From Hafnia paralvei ATCC 29927 (GTDB taxonomy: Bacteria; Pseudomonadota; Gammaproteobacteria; Enterobacterales; Enterobacteriaceae): DNA of 64,000 nt. The notes beneath the pieces were generated by a model. That model made no database searches. It was not told the DNA's origin and worked only from the letters and a program-made list of their open reading frames with translations. Location of the stretch: positions 62,001 to 126,000 of the forward strand of contig NZ_LXET01000054.1 in assembly GCF_001655005.1 (NCBI RefSeq). The letters are read 5' to 3'. This document shows positions 8,023 through 17,123 of this stretch, piece after piece. Position 1 is the stretch's first letter. Each line of letters opens with the position of its first letter. Made by a program: the position numbers and the translations under genes.

Positions 8023-8526
8023 ATGACGTCTTTGACTTACTTGGCCGGCTATCCGGAACATCTGCAAACGCAGGTTCGCCAGCTACTCGACCAGCAACGT
8101 CTGGGGACGGTTTTATTGCAGCGCTACCCGCAGCCACACCAGCTCACCACCGATCGCGCGCTCTATCAATACACCACCGACCTGAAAAATCAGTTTCTTC
8201 GCAATGCGCCACAAATTAACAAAGTGGGTTATGACAGCAAAATTCAGGTGCTCAAACACGCATTAGGATTACATACCGCGATTTCGCGTGTGCAGGGTAA
8301 CAAGTTAAAGGCAAAAGCTGAAATCCGCGTTGCTACCGTATTCAAAAATGCGCCAGAGGCCTTTCTTCGCATGATAGTGGTGCATGAGTTGGCTCATCTG
8401 CGCGAGAAAGATCACAACAAGGCATTTTATAATTTGTGCTGTCATATGGAACCGGCCTATCACCAGCTTGAGTTTGATACCCGAATGTATCTCACGCATT
8501 TAGAACTGGTGGGCGCTCTGTATTAA
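8023..8526 (+). CDS. ygjP: M48/SprT-like metal-dependent hydrolase YgjP
   Basis: A 167-residue protein of the YgjP family (DUF45, zincin-like metallopeptidase). The zinc motif is H121-E-L-A-H125 in VVHELAHLREKDHNKAF, with a further conserved CCHMEP. Function is not established; zinc peptidase activity is inferred from the motif. The ATG at 8023 is chosen over the one at 7981 because AAGGA precedes it at good spacing, it gives the same length as E. coli YgjP, and 7981 lies inside the promoter/inverted-repeat region. The next gene, ygjR, is co-directional after 92 bp. E. coli ygjQ, normally found here, is absent. Confidence 0.9.
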   Translation: MTSLTYLAGYPEHLQTQVRQLLDQQRLGTVLLQRYPQPHQLTTDRALYQYTTDLKNQFLRNAPQINKVGYDSKIQVLKHALGLHTAISRVQGNKLKAKAEIRVATVFKNAPEAFLRMIVVHELAHLREKDHNKAFYNLCCHMEPAYHQLEFDTRMYLTHLELVGALY

Positions 8527-8618
8527 TTTGCTGGGCTGAGTCGTATTAATGCAATAACCGTATTAATCCAAGAAATGCTACTCTGTGGAAAATCTCACTT
8601 TCCCGATCGGAGCCGCCC

Positions 8619-9656
8619 ATGATCCGTTTTGCTGTTATTGGAACTAACTGGATTACTCAACGCTTTATTGATGCCGCTCATGCTACCGGCAAGATGCAGC
8701 TTACCGCCGTTTATTCGCGCCATCTGGCTCAGGCCTATACCTTTGGTGAGCCCAATAAAGCCCAGTATTTTTTCGACTCGCTCGACGATCTCGGGAGCTG
8801 TGAGCATGTTGATGCGGTCTATATTGCCAGCCCAAACTCTTTCCATTACCCACACACGCTAGCAATGCTACAGCATAAAAAACACGTTATCTGTGAAAAG
8901 CCGTTGGCTTCCAATCTGCAAGAAGTCGAAAGCATGATCGCATGCGCGCATGAAAATCAGGTGGTCCTATTTGAAGCGTTTAAAACCGCTTATCTGCCTA
9001 ATTTCTCTGTTATTCAGCAAGCCCTGCCACGTCTGGGAAAATTACGTAAAGTCTTTCTTAACTATTGCCAATATTCATCGCGCTACCAGCGCTATTTAGA
9101 CGGTGAGAATCCAAATACCTTTAACCCGGCCTTTTCAAATGGTTCGATTATGGATATTGGCTATTACTGCCTCGCCAGCGCGATATCGCTGTTCGGTGAA
9201 CCTGAAACGCTGACGGCAAGCGCGACACTGTTAGATTCTGGCGTCGATGCTCACGGGCACGTAGGAATGAACTATTCAGCGAACCATGCAAATGGTGAAT
9301 TTGATGTTGTGCTGTTCCACTCCAAAGTCAGCAACTCAGATATTCCAAGCGAAATTCAAGGTGAAGATGGCACTTTAGTTATCGAAAAAATTTCTGAATG
9401 CCAAAAGGTGATATTCACGCCGCGTGGTGGACAGCCTGAGATTATTTCTCAGCCACAGCATGAAAATACGATGTATTACGAGGCCGAAGTTTTCGCCAAG
9501 CTGGTGCAGTATCAAAGCGTAGAACACGCTGGGATTAACGTATCACGCAGCACAGCCAAAATTCTGACACAGATTCGCGCCCTGACCGGAGTAGAGTTCC
9601 CTGCCGATGCCGCAATTCCGCCAGAGACGGTGGTTGTCCCTAATACCCGCGGTTGA
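8619..9656 (+). CDS. ygjR: Gfo/Idh/MocA-family oxidoreductase YgjR
   Basis: NAD(P)-dependent sugar-type dehydrogenase family protein of 345 residues. The N-terminal Rossmann fold begins FAVIGTNWITQRF, where the usual glycine-rich turn is G-T-N-W, and contains the family EKP motif in VICEKPLASN (about residues 91-95), whose lysine normally takes part in catalysis. The C-terminal alpha/beta domain holds the SIMDIGYYCL segment common in this family. The E. coli orthologue is 328 residues; the extra length is a C-terminal tail. Substrate unknown. It ends before a bidirectional hairpin facing the minus-strand permease. Confidence 0.88.
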   Translation: MIRFAVIGTNWITQRFIDAAHATGKMQLTAVYSRHLAQAYTFGEPNKAQYFFDSLDDLGSCEHVDAVYIASPNSFHYPHTLAMLQHKKHVICEKPLASNLQEVESMIACAHENQVVLFEAFKTAYLPNFSVIQQALPRLGKLRKVFLNYCQYSSRYQRYLDGENPNTFNPAFSNGSIMDIGYYCLASAISLFGEPETLTASATLLDSGVDAHGHVGMNYSANHANGEFDVVLFHSKVSNSDIPSEIQGEDGTLVIEKISECQKVIFTPRGGQPEIISQPQHENTMYYEAEVFAKLVQYQSVEHAGINVSRSTAKILTQIRALTGVEFPADAAIPPETVVVPNTRG

Positions 9657-9663
9657 TCGCATA

Positions 9664-9690
9664 AGGCCTCTCTTTCCAGAAGAGAGGCCT
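9664..9690. terminator. Bidirectional hairpin between ygjR and the EamA permease
   Basis: AGGCCTCTCT (9664-9673) and AGAGAGGCCT (9681-9690) form a perfect 10-bp stem between two converging genes. There is no T-run on either side, so termination strength is uncertain. Confidence 0.55.
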
Positions 9691-9697
9691 ACGCTTC

Positions 9698-10621
9698 CTA
9701 ACGGGAGCTTTTGACCTGTTGAATTGGCGCTTTTATAGGTCGTTTGCCGCCAAAGCTTAATACCGCTAAGGCAAGCACAATCAACACAATGCCACTTCCT
9801 TCGACCGAGCCAGGATTTTCACCCAGTAACCACCAAGAAAACAGCACTCCACAGACCGGTACCGCTAAGGTGCTCAGCCCTGCGATACCCGCGGGGAGAT
9901 TTTTCAATACAAATAGCCACAGCGTCCACGCCAAAGCGGTAGCCAAAATAGCGCTGTATGACAGAGCAAAATAAACATAAGGATCCCATACGATGGGACG
10001 CTCGGGTACTAGCCACGCAATAACGCTCATAATGATCGCGCCGTAAACCATTTGCCATGTGGTGAGCGACAGCAAATCCACTTTGGGATATCGCTGATAC
10101 AGACGCTTCGCTACGATGGCGCTCGCCCCCCAACTTATGCCGGAAAGGATCGCCAGTACTGCGCTTTTCAGTGACTCTCCCGTCAACTTCCACGGCTGTA
10201 ACACCAAGCACAGTCCGATAGCCGCTACCACAATGGCCAGATACTGCACTCGGCGCATTCTTTCGCCCAAAAACAGCGCTGCCATAATAACCACCCAAAA
10301 CGGCATGGTATAAGTCAGAATAGCCACTTTGCCGGCACCACCGCTTATCAGTGCCCACTGAGCCAAGCCAACCATACCGCAGGTCTGCAACACGGCAATG
10401 GCCAGCGTATAGAGAAAAGGCGTCGGTTTCATGCCGCGTCCGCGCAGCTTCAATACCACCAGAAGTAGTATGGCCCCGAACACGCAGCGTAACGCAGTAA
10501 AATCAAAGGCACCGATATACAACGTGACCTGCTTCATCGCGATCCAGCTATAGCTCCAGATCAGCGTAAGCAACACCAGCCCGACAAACGCCAGCGGGTC
10601 GGTTTTTCCTGCAACAGACAT
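9698..10621 (-). CDS. EamA/DMT-family transporter
   Basis: A 307-residue inner-membrane protein with about ten hydrophobic helices arranged as two EamA repeats (about residues 12-145 and 160-290), typical of drug/metabolite exporters. Recognisable family features are TLIWSYSWIAMK in helix 1 and the conserved internal GWALSY-like turns. The cargo cannot be predicted. It is transcribed away from the glutamine amidotransferase gene across a 181-bp gap, so the two may share regulation. Not obviously orthologous to a named E. coli permease. Confidence 0.85.
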   Translation of the reverse strand: MSVAGKTDPLAFVGLVLLTLIWSYSWIAMKQVTLYIGAFDFTALRCVFGAILLLVVLKLRGRGMKPTPFLYTLAIAVLQTCGMVGLAQWALISGGAGKVAILTYTMPFWVVIMAALFLGERMRRVQYLAIVVAAIGLCLVLQPWKLTGESLKSAVLAILSGISWGASAIVAKRLYQRYPKVDLLSLTTWQMVYGAIIMSVIAWLVPERPIVWDPYVYFALSYSAILATALAWTLWLFVLKNLPAGIAGLSTLAVPVCGVLFSWWLLGENPGSVEGSGIVLIVLALAVLSFGGKRPIKAPIQQVKSSR

Positions 10622-10802
10622 TTCGTTTTCCTAATTATTATCAATCGTGCTTATTATCACTTCCTCTATCATCTCTCATTACCGCTCATGAAATCTACTT
10701 TGTATATTTCACAATGGCATTAGAAATATTGGCCAAATACGTCTAATTTGTAGTCTTCAATTATCTGGAAAATATCCAACGGCGCAGTACTCAGGAGATT
10801 CT

Positions 10803-11525
10803 ATGGCGGAGTTTGAAGTGAAGCCCTTTGTCATTCTACAGACCGGTGATGCTCCGGATGTCATTCGCCAGCAGCACGGCGGTTTTACCGACATGTTTTT
10901 GCAACAGGGTGAGATAAACCCAGCCAGCGTAGTGGTAGTCAATCTTCCGGCCGGTGAACAGTTGTTAAGCCCTGAGCACTATCGCGGCGCAATCATTACC
11001 GGTTCAGCGGCGATGGTGACCGAATTATTGCCGTGGAGCGAACAGGCTGCCGTTTGGCTGCGCGATGCCGTCGGTATGGGATTACCTATTTTTGGTGCTT
11101 GCTATGGACATCAATTACTCGCTCACGCACTGGGCGGCGAAGTGGGCTATCATCCACAAGGAATGGAGATCGGTACGTTAGAAATAGAGCTCTTGCCGGA
11201 GGCCAAAAACGATCCTGCACTGCAATACTATCCACCACGTTTTTATGCCAACCTGATCCATTCACAAACCGTACTACGTCTGCCTGAAGGTGCCATCGCA
11301 CTGGCGCGCTCTGCGCAAGATCCCCACCAAATTATCCGTTACCGAGATAATGTCATGAGCACCCAATTTCACCCTGAGTTTAATGGGCCGATAATGCACA
11401 GCTACATGAGCTGGATTGCCGAGTTAGAACCAGAACATCAGACAAAATATCTCGATATTCAGCGTCGAACCAGCAATACCCCCGTCAGCCAATCTTTGCT
11501 ACGCGAATTCGTCAGCGGTTTATAA
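10803..11525 (+). CDS. Class-I glutamine amidotransferase-like protein
   Basis: A 240-residue stand-alone GATase1 protein resembling the glutaminase part of GMP synthase. The catalytic triad is visible: nucleophile C100 in GACYGHQLLAHALGG, then H190 and E192 in TQFHPEFNG. Such free-standing members hydrolyse glutamine or gamma-glutamyl compounds (compare PuuD), but this one has no pathway neighbours. The upstream divergent gene encodes an EamA permease. An ATG start follows GGAG. A strong 16-bp terminator stem follows, so it looks monocistronic. Substrate unknown. Confidence 0.85.
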   Translation: MAEFEVKPFVILQTGDAPDVIRQQHGGFTDMFLQQGEINPASVVVVNLPAGEQLLSPEHYRGAIITGSAAMVTELLPWSEQAAVWLRDAVGMGLPIFGACYGHQLLAHALGGEVGYHPQGMEIGTLEIELLPEAKNDPALQYYPPRFYANLIHSQTVLRLPEGAIALARSAQDPHQIIRYRDNVMSTQFHPEFNGPIMHSYMSWIAELEPEHQTKYLDIQRRTSNTPVSQSLLREFVSGL

Positions 11526-11532
11526 ATATCAC

Positions 11533-11572
11533 GCGTCATGGCTTTACAATGTGTAAAGCCATGACGCTAGTT
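11533..11572 (+). terminator. Terminator after the glutamine amidotransferase gene
   Basis: GCGTCATGGCTTTACA (11533-11548) and its exact inverse (11552-11567) form a 16-bp perfect stem with a 3-nt loop, followed by TAGTTTT. It begins 8 bp after the stop codon. Confidence 0.8.
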
Positions 11573-11636
11573 TTAGCTTTCCTAATTCTCTTGAAAGATT
11601 GACCTTAGAAACATTTTGCATTATTTTCTCACACGC

Positions 11637-11870
11637 AAAGGGGAGTAACTTCATTGCTGGTTAATCGTCATTACGGTGCGTGCTACGTACCCGGTTGCCA
11701 GGCAACACATTTTAGCGATGAGCTAAAATGTATCTAAGCGCCCTGCTTAGATGAATACCCATGTCATTCATTGAGTACAGCTAATTGCGCTGTTTCATTG
11801 ATGACAGAGGTATAGAGTTGTAAGTGAGACCTTGCCGGAAGGCGAGGTGCGCTTAAAACTCAGACAAGAG
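11637..11870 (+). ncRNA. yybP-ykoY manganese riboswitch (PRE element/SraF) in the alx leader
   Basis: The 360-bp gap before alx begins its structured part with AAAGGGGAGTAACT (GGGGAGTA at 11640-11647), the 5' signature of the yybP-ykoY class, and ends with GTGAGACCTTGCC / GGCGAGGT near 11825-11848, the 3' half of the aptamer region. Between them are clean stems, e.g. ACATTTTAGC (11707-11716) with GCTAAAATGT (11722-11731) and ATCTAAGC with GCTTAGAT just after. In E. coli the alx leader is a Mn2+- and alkaline-pH-responsive riboswitch, also seen as sRNA SraF. Boundaries are approximate; the switch probably controls alx translation or termination. Confidence 0.82.
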
Positions 11871-11934
11871 TCGTCGCTGTCGTCCTCCGTCATCGTGATT
11901 TTTGTATTTAATGAGTGTTACGAAGGATACTCCC

Positions 11935-12906
11935 ATGATCAACTCCATTGGCTCTCCCCTGCTCTGGGGCAGTTTTGCCGTCATTGTCGTCATTATGCTC
12001 GCCGTCGATCTGCTGTTGCAGGGACGTCGCGGTGCAGCCACCATGACACTACGCCAAGCCGCCATTTGGTCGCTGGTGTGGGTAAGCTTATCTCTGCTGT
12101 TTAACGCCGGTCTGTGGTGGTATCTCAGTGAAACCATGGGGCGCGCCGTAGCCGATAAACAGGCTTTGGCGTTCCTGACTGGCTATCTGATTGAAAAAGC
12201 ACTGGCCGTCGATAACGTGTTTGTATGGCTGATGTTGTTTAGCTATTTCTCTGTGCCGCCAAATCTACAGCGTCGCGTGCTGGTGTTTGGGGTTCTTGGT
12301 GCTATCGTTCTGCGTACTATTATGATTTTCGCGGGCAGTTGGTTAGTCACTCAGTTCCAGTGGATTTTGTATGTATTCGGCGCCTTCTTGCTGTTCACCG
12401 GCGTGAAAATGGCCTTGGCGAAAGAGGACGACGGCGATATCGGTGATAAACCGTTGGTGCGATGGATCCGTAGCCATCTGCGCATGACCGATAAAATCGA
12501 AAACGAACATTTCTTTACCCGCAGAAACGGCGTGCTGTTTGCTACTCCGCTGTTGCTGGTACTGATACTGGTTGAGCTCAGCGACGTTATTTTCGCCGTA
12601 GACAGCATCCCTGCGATCTTTGCGGTGACCACCGATCCGTTCTTGGTCTTGACCTCAAACCTGTTTGCGATTTTAGGCCTGCGCGCTATGTACTTCTTGC
12701 TGGCCGGCGTCGCAGAACGCTTCTCAATGCTGAAGTATGGCCTCTCAGTGATTCTGGTATTTATCGGCTTCAAAATGTTGATTATGGATCTGTACCATAT
12801 TCCGATTGCCGTTTCCCTGAGTGTGGTGGCCGGTATTCTGGTACTCACGCTGGTGATTAACGTATTGGTTAACCGCCGCAACGACCGTTTGAAATCACAG
12901 ATTTAA
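11935..12906 (+). CDS. alx: TerC-family membrane protein Alx, manganese exporter
   Basis: Inner-membrane protein of 323 residues (E. coli Alx: 321), implicated in Mn2+ export and induced by alkaline pH and manganese through its leader riboswitch. About nine transmembrane helices carry the TerC-family acidic motifs EKALAVDNVFVW and ELSDVIFAVDSIPAI, whose Asp/Glu residues are thought to bind metal. I use the ATG at 11935: it follows GAAGGA and gives MINSIGSPLLWG, aligned with the E. coli start, whereas the longer frame from 11902 would extend into the leader. A strong terminator follows. Confidence 0.95.
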   Translation: MINSIGSPLLWGSFAVIVVIMLAVDLLLQGRRGAATMTLRQAAIWSLVWVSLSLLFNAGLWWYLSETMGRAVADKQALAFLTGYLIEKALAVDNVFVWLMLFSYFSVPPNLQRRVLVFGVLGAIVLRTIMIFAGSWLVTQFQWILYVFGAFLLFTGVKMALAKEDDGDIGDKPLVRWIRSHLRMTDKIENEHFFTRRNGVLFATPLLLVLILVELSDVIFAVDSIPAIFAVTTDPFLVLTSNLFAILGLRAMYFLLAGVAERFSMLKYGLSVILVFIGFKMLIMDLYHIPIAVSLSVVAGILVLTLVINVLVNRRNDRLKSQI

Positions 12907-12913
12907 TATTTTT

Positions 12914-12936
12914 GCCCCGGCCTGTCCGGGGCTTTT
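12914..12936 (+). terminator. Rho-independent terminator of alx
   Basis: GCCCCGG (12914-12920) pairs with CCGGGGC (12926-12932) and is followed by TTTT, 8 bp after the alx stop. Confidence 0.85.
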
Positions 12937-13255
12937 CTTAGCAAAAATGTCCCCACTCTCTACATTGTCATAATCTGTATAAATAATCGTTTAAAAGTGT
13001 TTTACGCTATTTTTATCTGCCACTAATACCAGAACTATCTACTCCGCACGCAAAATCACCCTATTTTTACCATTTTTGTTACCAACAACACATGGATGTT
13101 AATTTAATGTTTTAATATTTTAAGCGGAGCAGAATTTTATACTTTTCCCGTTTCTTATTTAAACAGTTTCCCTATACTGGCTTGGCAAACACAATTAGTT
13201 ACATGTCTGTGAGCTAGCGCTCAAGGACGACAATAAAAAGAAACAGGTAAACATT
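12937..13255 (+). promoter_or_regulatory. sstT upstream region
   Basis: A 319-bp AT-rich gap with no gene. It must hold the sstT promoter; a TATACT near 13173 is a possible -10 element. I see no clear operator or strong hairpin in it. sstT itself lacks a strong Shine-Dalgarno sequence (AGGTAAACATT before the ATG). Confidence 0.35.
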
Positions 13256-14497
13256 ATGGAAAAACAGTCTGGATTCATGCGTTTCATTACGCGCGGTAGT
13301 CTGGTGGGGCAAATACTTGTCGGGTTAGTACTCGGCATTTTATTAGCAAGCATCGCACCAAATGCAGCTATTGAGGTCGGTCTGCTCGGCTCGTTGTTCG
13401 TCAGTGCGCTAAAGGCCGTTGCACCTATTTTAGTTTTTGTACTGGTTGCGGCCTCCATCGCTAATCATAAAGCAGGTCAGCGCACCAATATGCGTCCGAT
13501 TCTGTTCCTTTACTTGCTGGGCACCTTTTCTGCCGCATTGGTAGCAGTGTTGTTGAGCTTCGCCTTCCCGTCTACGTTAACGCTGGTGGCGGGTAATACT
13601 GACATCACTCCACCGGGAGGGATCGTCGAAGTATTACGCTCTTTGCTAATGAACGTCGTCGATAACCCATTCCGTGCCCTAACGACCGGTAACTTTATCG
13701 GCATCCTGGCCTGGGCAATTGGTTTAGGTGTGGCGCTACGTCATGCATCTGACACCACTAAACTGGTGGTCAGCGATCTCTCCTACGGCATCACCTTTAT
13801 CGTGCGCGTTGTGATCCGTTTTGCACCGCTCGGTATTTTCGGTCTGGTGGCCTCTACGTTGGCAGAAACCGGATTTGATGCACTGTGGGGATATGCGCAA
13901 CTGCTGGCTGTTTTGATTGGCGCGATGCTGCTCGTAGCGCTGGTGCTGAACCCGCTGATCGTGTTCTGGAAGATCCGCCGTAATCCGTATCCACTGGTGT
14001 TCACCTGCCTGCGCGAAAGCGGTCTGACGGCGTTCTTTACCCGCAGCTCGGCGGCAAATATTCCGGTAAACATGGAACTGGCCAAAAAGCTGAAACTACA
14101 CGAAGACACCTATTCAGTATCGATTCCCTTAGGTGCCACCATCAATATGGCTGGCGCGGCGATTACGATCACCGTGCTAACGCTGGCGGCGGTGCATACT
14201 TTAGGTATTACCGTTGACCTGCCGACAGCGCTGCTGTTAAGCGTAGTGGCTTCAATCTGTGCGTGCGGGGCTTCTGGCGTGGCGGGAGGGTCACTGCTGT
14301 TGATCCCACTGGCCTGTAGCCTCTTTGGTATCAATAACGATTTGGCGATGCAGGTGGTTGCCGTCGGCTTCATCATCGGCGTGCTGCAGGATTCTTGTGA
14401 AACCGCGCTGAATTCGTCTACTGATGTGCTGTTCACCGCGGCAGCCTGTCAGGCGGAAGAAGCGAAAGAATTAGCGAAGCAGCCAGAGCTGAGCTAA
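13256..14497 (+). CDS. sstT: Na+/serine-threonine symporter SstT
   Basis: Inner-membrane sodium-coupled importer of L-serine and L-threonine, DAACS (glutamate/aspartate symporter) family. At 413 residues it matches E. coli SstT (414). The family fingerprints are visible: a serine-rich re-entrant loop before helix 7 (TRSSAANIPVNM) and SIPLGATINMAGAAITI in helix 7, and the C-terminal VGFIIGVLQDSCETALNSSTDV segment with the substrate-binding Asp/Asn. It stands alone between terminators. Synteny alx-sstT is as in E. coli. Confidence 0.96.
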   Translation: MEKQSGFMRFITRGSLVGQILVGLVLGILLASIAPNAAIEVGLLGSLFVSALKAVAPILVFVLVAASIANHKAGQRTNMRPILFLYLLGTFSAALVAVLLSFAFPSTLTLVAGNTDITPPGGIVEVLRSLLMNVVDNPFRALTTGNFIGILAWAIGLGVALRHASDTTKLVVSDLSYGITFIVRVVIRFAPLGIFGLVASTLAETGFDALWGYAQLLAVLIGAMLLVALVLNPLIVFWKIRRNPYPLVFTCLRESGLTAFFTRSSAANIPVNMELAKKLKLHEDTYSVSIPLGATINMAGAAITITVLTLAAVHTLGITVDLPTALLLSVVASICACGASGVAGGSLLLIPLACSLFGINNDLAMQVVAVGFIIGVLQDSCETALNSSTDVLFTAAACQAEEAKELAKQPELS

Positions 14498-14509
14498 TCA
14501 TCAAGTTTA

Positions 14510-14532
14510 CCGCTCCCTGTTTATGGGAGCGG
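14510..14532. terminator. Hairpin after sstT
   Basis: CCGCTCCC (14510-14517) pairs with GGGAGCGG (14525-14532) between the converging sstT and EamA genes. There is no clear T-run; possibly bidirectional. Confidence 0.6.
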
Positions 14533-14545
14533 TCATTCACTCAGG

Positions 14546-15403
14546 TTAGCTTTTACGTCGCGCAGACCATGCTACGGCCAAAATAATCAGCAACCCGCCA
14601 GAAACCATCCGTAAACTGGGTACTTCATGAAATAGCGCCCACGCGATCAGAATCGCATACACCGGCTCTAACGCAATAATCATCGCCGCCATACGCGCTT
14701 TTAATGCCTGTAAGCTGCTAATAAATAGGCTGTATGCAAGCCCCGTGCAAATCAAGCCAAGACAGGCAATCCACACCCAATCCATAGCACTGACCTGAGG
14801 CAGCTCATGGTAAGTGAAAGGTAACAACAACACGATCACAGCCAGATTTTGCCACCAGCAAACCTGTGTACCGTTGACGCTGGCCGCTGAGTGGCGATTT
14901 GCTAACGCGAGGATCGCATAAATTAAACCAGATAGAACGCCCCACAGCAGACCTTCGGTCGCACTGTTTTCAAAGTTAAAGCTTGGCGTCACCAGCACTA
15001 ACCCTATAGTCACCAACAGTATTAAAACATACTCCGACGACGACAATTTTTCTCGGTATAGCAGCCCTTCCAGAATGGCGACAAACGCTGGGAAACAGGC
15101 AAAGCCGAGTGTTCCCACTGCGACGCCACCCACTTTAACCGCAATGAAGAACGTGACCCAGTGTGCGCACAGTAGCGCACCGCAGGCGCACAGGCGTCCC
15201 ACGCTGCGCAAGTCGAGATCGCGCCACGGTAAACGTTTAAGCTTCATTAATAACAATGACATGGCGGCCAACGCAAAAATCGCGCGGCCAAATACCAAGA
15301 CGGCAGCACTGCTGGCAATCAGCTTGCCGAAAATACCTGAAATACCGAATAGCACGGTAGCACCGTGCATTAGCCATAGCGCACGGCGACGATCCATGCT
15401 CAC
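14546..15403 (-). CDS. EamA/DMT-family transporter
   Basis: A 285-residue inner-membrane protein with ten predicted helices in two EamA repeats; the first helix reads ALWLMHGATVLFGISGIFGK, typical of the RhaT/EamA superfamily. It begins 23 bp after the yhaJ stop on the same strand, so it is probably co-transcribed with and perhaps controlled by this LysR regulator. The second permease of this class in the window (9.7 kb) is only distantly similar. Cargo unknown. Confidence 0.85.
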   Translation of the reverse strand: MSMDRRRALWLMHGATVLFGISGIFGKLIASSAAVLVFGRAIFALAAMSLLLMKLKRLPWRDLDLRSVGRLCACGALLCAHWVTFFIAVKVGGVAVGTLGFACFPAFVAILEGLLYREKLSSSEYVLILLVTIGLVLVTPSFNFENSATEGLLWGVLSGLIYAILALANRHSAASVNGTQVCWWQNLAVIVLLLPFTYHELPQVSAMDWVWIACLGLICTGLAYSLFISSLQALKARMAAMIIALEPVYAILIAWALFHEVPSLRMVSGGLLIILAVAWSARRKS

Positions 15404-15426
15404 TCCTCAAAAAATTTGCTGAAGGA

Positions 15427-16320
15427 TCAGCGACTCAATAGTTTAGGAATCTCACGCAGCAGCCAAGACTTGGCCTCACCCATACTGTCACGACGCCACG
15501 CCATAATAATGTCAGTTTCATGGCTATATTCCGCGCTCACTACGCGTAGACGTCCTTCAGCGATATCTTGCTCCACCAGCGGATACGGCATGGTGGCCAC
15601 CCCTAAACCATCGATCAGCGCTTGGCGTTTATCCGCAATAGTACTTACGGTTAAGCGCTGTTGTTTATCAAGCAGTTGAACCGTGAGAACCGGACGCTCA
15701 CGGGCGGTATCCGCCACGGCAATACCCCGATATTTCACCCGAACAGCGTCTGACAACGGTTCTGGTTCCAGATGGATAGGATGCTCTGGAGCCGCCACGT
15801 AAACGCTCATGATTTTATACAGTTTGCGCACGTTAATTTCCGAGGATGAGCGGAAGTGCATATCTGGCGCAATCACGATGTCTGCTCTTCCTTGCTCTAA
15901 ACGTTCCCATGCACCGGCTAACACTTCCGTCATCAATGACAGCTGAGTATTGGCTTTCTTCGCCAGTTTATCCACCAAAGGGAATAGCTGGGTCGCTGGT
16001 ACTAAGGCTTCGCACACTACGGTAATATGCGTTTCCCAACCACGGGACAGAGCCTCTGCATCCGTAGTCAGTTTATCTGCCGCTTCGAGTAGAATGCGCC
16101 CACGTTCGAGCAACATACGGCCTACATTGGTAAATTTGGTTCGATGCCCAGAGCGGTCGAATAGCACCACGTCCAACTCTTCTTCCAGCTTCTGCATGGT
16201 ATAGCTTAAGGCTGAAGGGACTCTGCCTAACTCGTCTGCCGCCGCAGCAAAACTTCCACGACGATCGATGGCATCCATGACCCGCAGTGCTTCCAATGTC
16301 AGCGCGCGATCTTTACTCAT
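15427..16320 (-). CDS. yhaJ: LysR-type transcriptional regulator YhaJ
   Basis: A 297-residue LysR regulator very close to E. coli YhaJ, which activates genes for breakdown of aromatic nitro-compound products and, in pathogens, virulence genes. The winged HTH is at about residues 8-66 (LRVMDAIDRRGSFAAAADEL then PSALSYTMQKLEEELDVVLFDR), followed by the type-2 periplasmic-binding-like effector domain. It is divergent from yhaK across 110 bp, as in E. coli, and LysR proteins commonly control the divergent gene, so yhaK is a likely target. The EamA permease gene follows at once. Confidence 0.93.
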   Translation of the reverse strand: MSKDRALTLEALRVMDAIDRRGSFAAAADELGRVPSALSYTMQKLEEELDVVLFDRSGHRTKFTNVGRMLLERGRILLEAADKLTTDAEALSRGWETHITVVCEALVPATQLFPLVDKLAKKANTQLSLMTEVLAGAWERLEQGRADIVIAPDMHFRSSSEINVRKLYKIMSVYVAAPEHPIHLEPEPLSDAVRVKYRGIAVADTARERPVLTVQLLDKQQRLTVSTIADKRQALIDGLGVATMPYPLVEQDIAEGRLRVVSAEYSHETDIIMAWRRDSMGEAKSWLLREIPKLLSR

Positions 16321-16430
16321 AGCATCCTTCTATTCAGGAAATTTGAATATACCGACCAGATTAACTGGCTAACAATCTTACGTCCAGACGCTTACCATGG
16401 TTATATCCATAATTAAGAGCCTTGAGCGCC

Positions 16431-17123
16431 ATGATTACACAACGAAAAGCCCAAAACTGTGGACACGCTGACTATGGTTGGCTCAAGTCCCGCTATACAT
16501 TCTCATTCGGCCACTATTTTGATCCTAAGCTGATGGGATATGCATCGCTGCGCGTTCTCAATCAAGATGTGCTCGCACCCGGCGCGGCACTCCAGCCGCG
16601 TACCTTTCCACGCGTCGACGTGTTAAATATCATTCTTGATGGTGACGTTGAGTATCGTGACAGCGAGGGCAGCCATACCCAAGCGCATACAGGCGACGTC
16701 GTTTTGCTGGCGACACAGGGAAACATTAGCTACAGCGAACACAACCTCAACAGCGATAAACCGCTAACGCGAATGCAGCTATGGCTGAATGTCTGTCCTG
16801 AAAGAGAAAATGATGAGATTCAGCGCCTAACGCTGACTGAAGAACCTTACCGGTTACTCGCCTCGCCCGAAGGCGACAACGGCAGTCTACAGCTACGCCA
16901 GCAAGTGTGGATCCATCATTTGGATCTTAAACCAGGCGAAAAACATACGTTACCGTTGCACGGATCGCGCGCCTATGTGCAATCGATTCATGGGAGCTAC
17001 AAAACGCAAGATAGCACCGAATTGCTGGCCTGCGGCGACGGTGCCTTTATCAATGATGAAGAAAACCTAACCCTCACCGCCGTCACTCCACTGCGTGCAC
17101 TGGTCATTGACCTGCCGGTGTAA
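16431..17123 (+). CDS. yhaK: Pirin-family redox-sensitive bicupin YhaK
   Basis: A 230-residue bicupin of the pirin-like family. In E. coli YhaK is a cytosolic marker of reactive oxygen/chlorine stress whose regulator is NsrR/YhaJ-linked. The sequence begins MITQRKAQNCGHADYGWLKSR and includes SFGHYFDP and the cupin strand FPRVDVLNIILDGDVEYRDS. I take the ATG at 16431 over an in-frame TTG at 16422 because it aligns with the E. coli start and TAAGAG is better spaced from it. A short hairpin (CTCTCTT 17141-17147 with AAGAGAG 17158-17164) follows and may be a weak terminator. Confidence 0.92.
   Translation: MITQRKAQNCGHADYGWLKSRYTFSFGHYFDPKLMGYASLRVLNQDVLAPGAALQPRTFPRVDVLNIILDGDVEYRDSEGSHTQAHTGDVVLLATQGNISYSEHNLNSDKPLTRMQLWLNVCPERENDEIQRLTLTEEPYRLLASPEGDNGSLQLRQQVWIHHLDLKPGEKHTLPLHGSRAYVQSIHGSYKTQDSTELLACGDGAFINDEENLTLTAVTPLRALVIDLPV

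Noticed and set aside
13190..13230. TGTGA-containing motif upstream of sstT as a CRP site
   Set aside because: Only the left half matches; the right half (GCTCA) does not.
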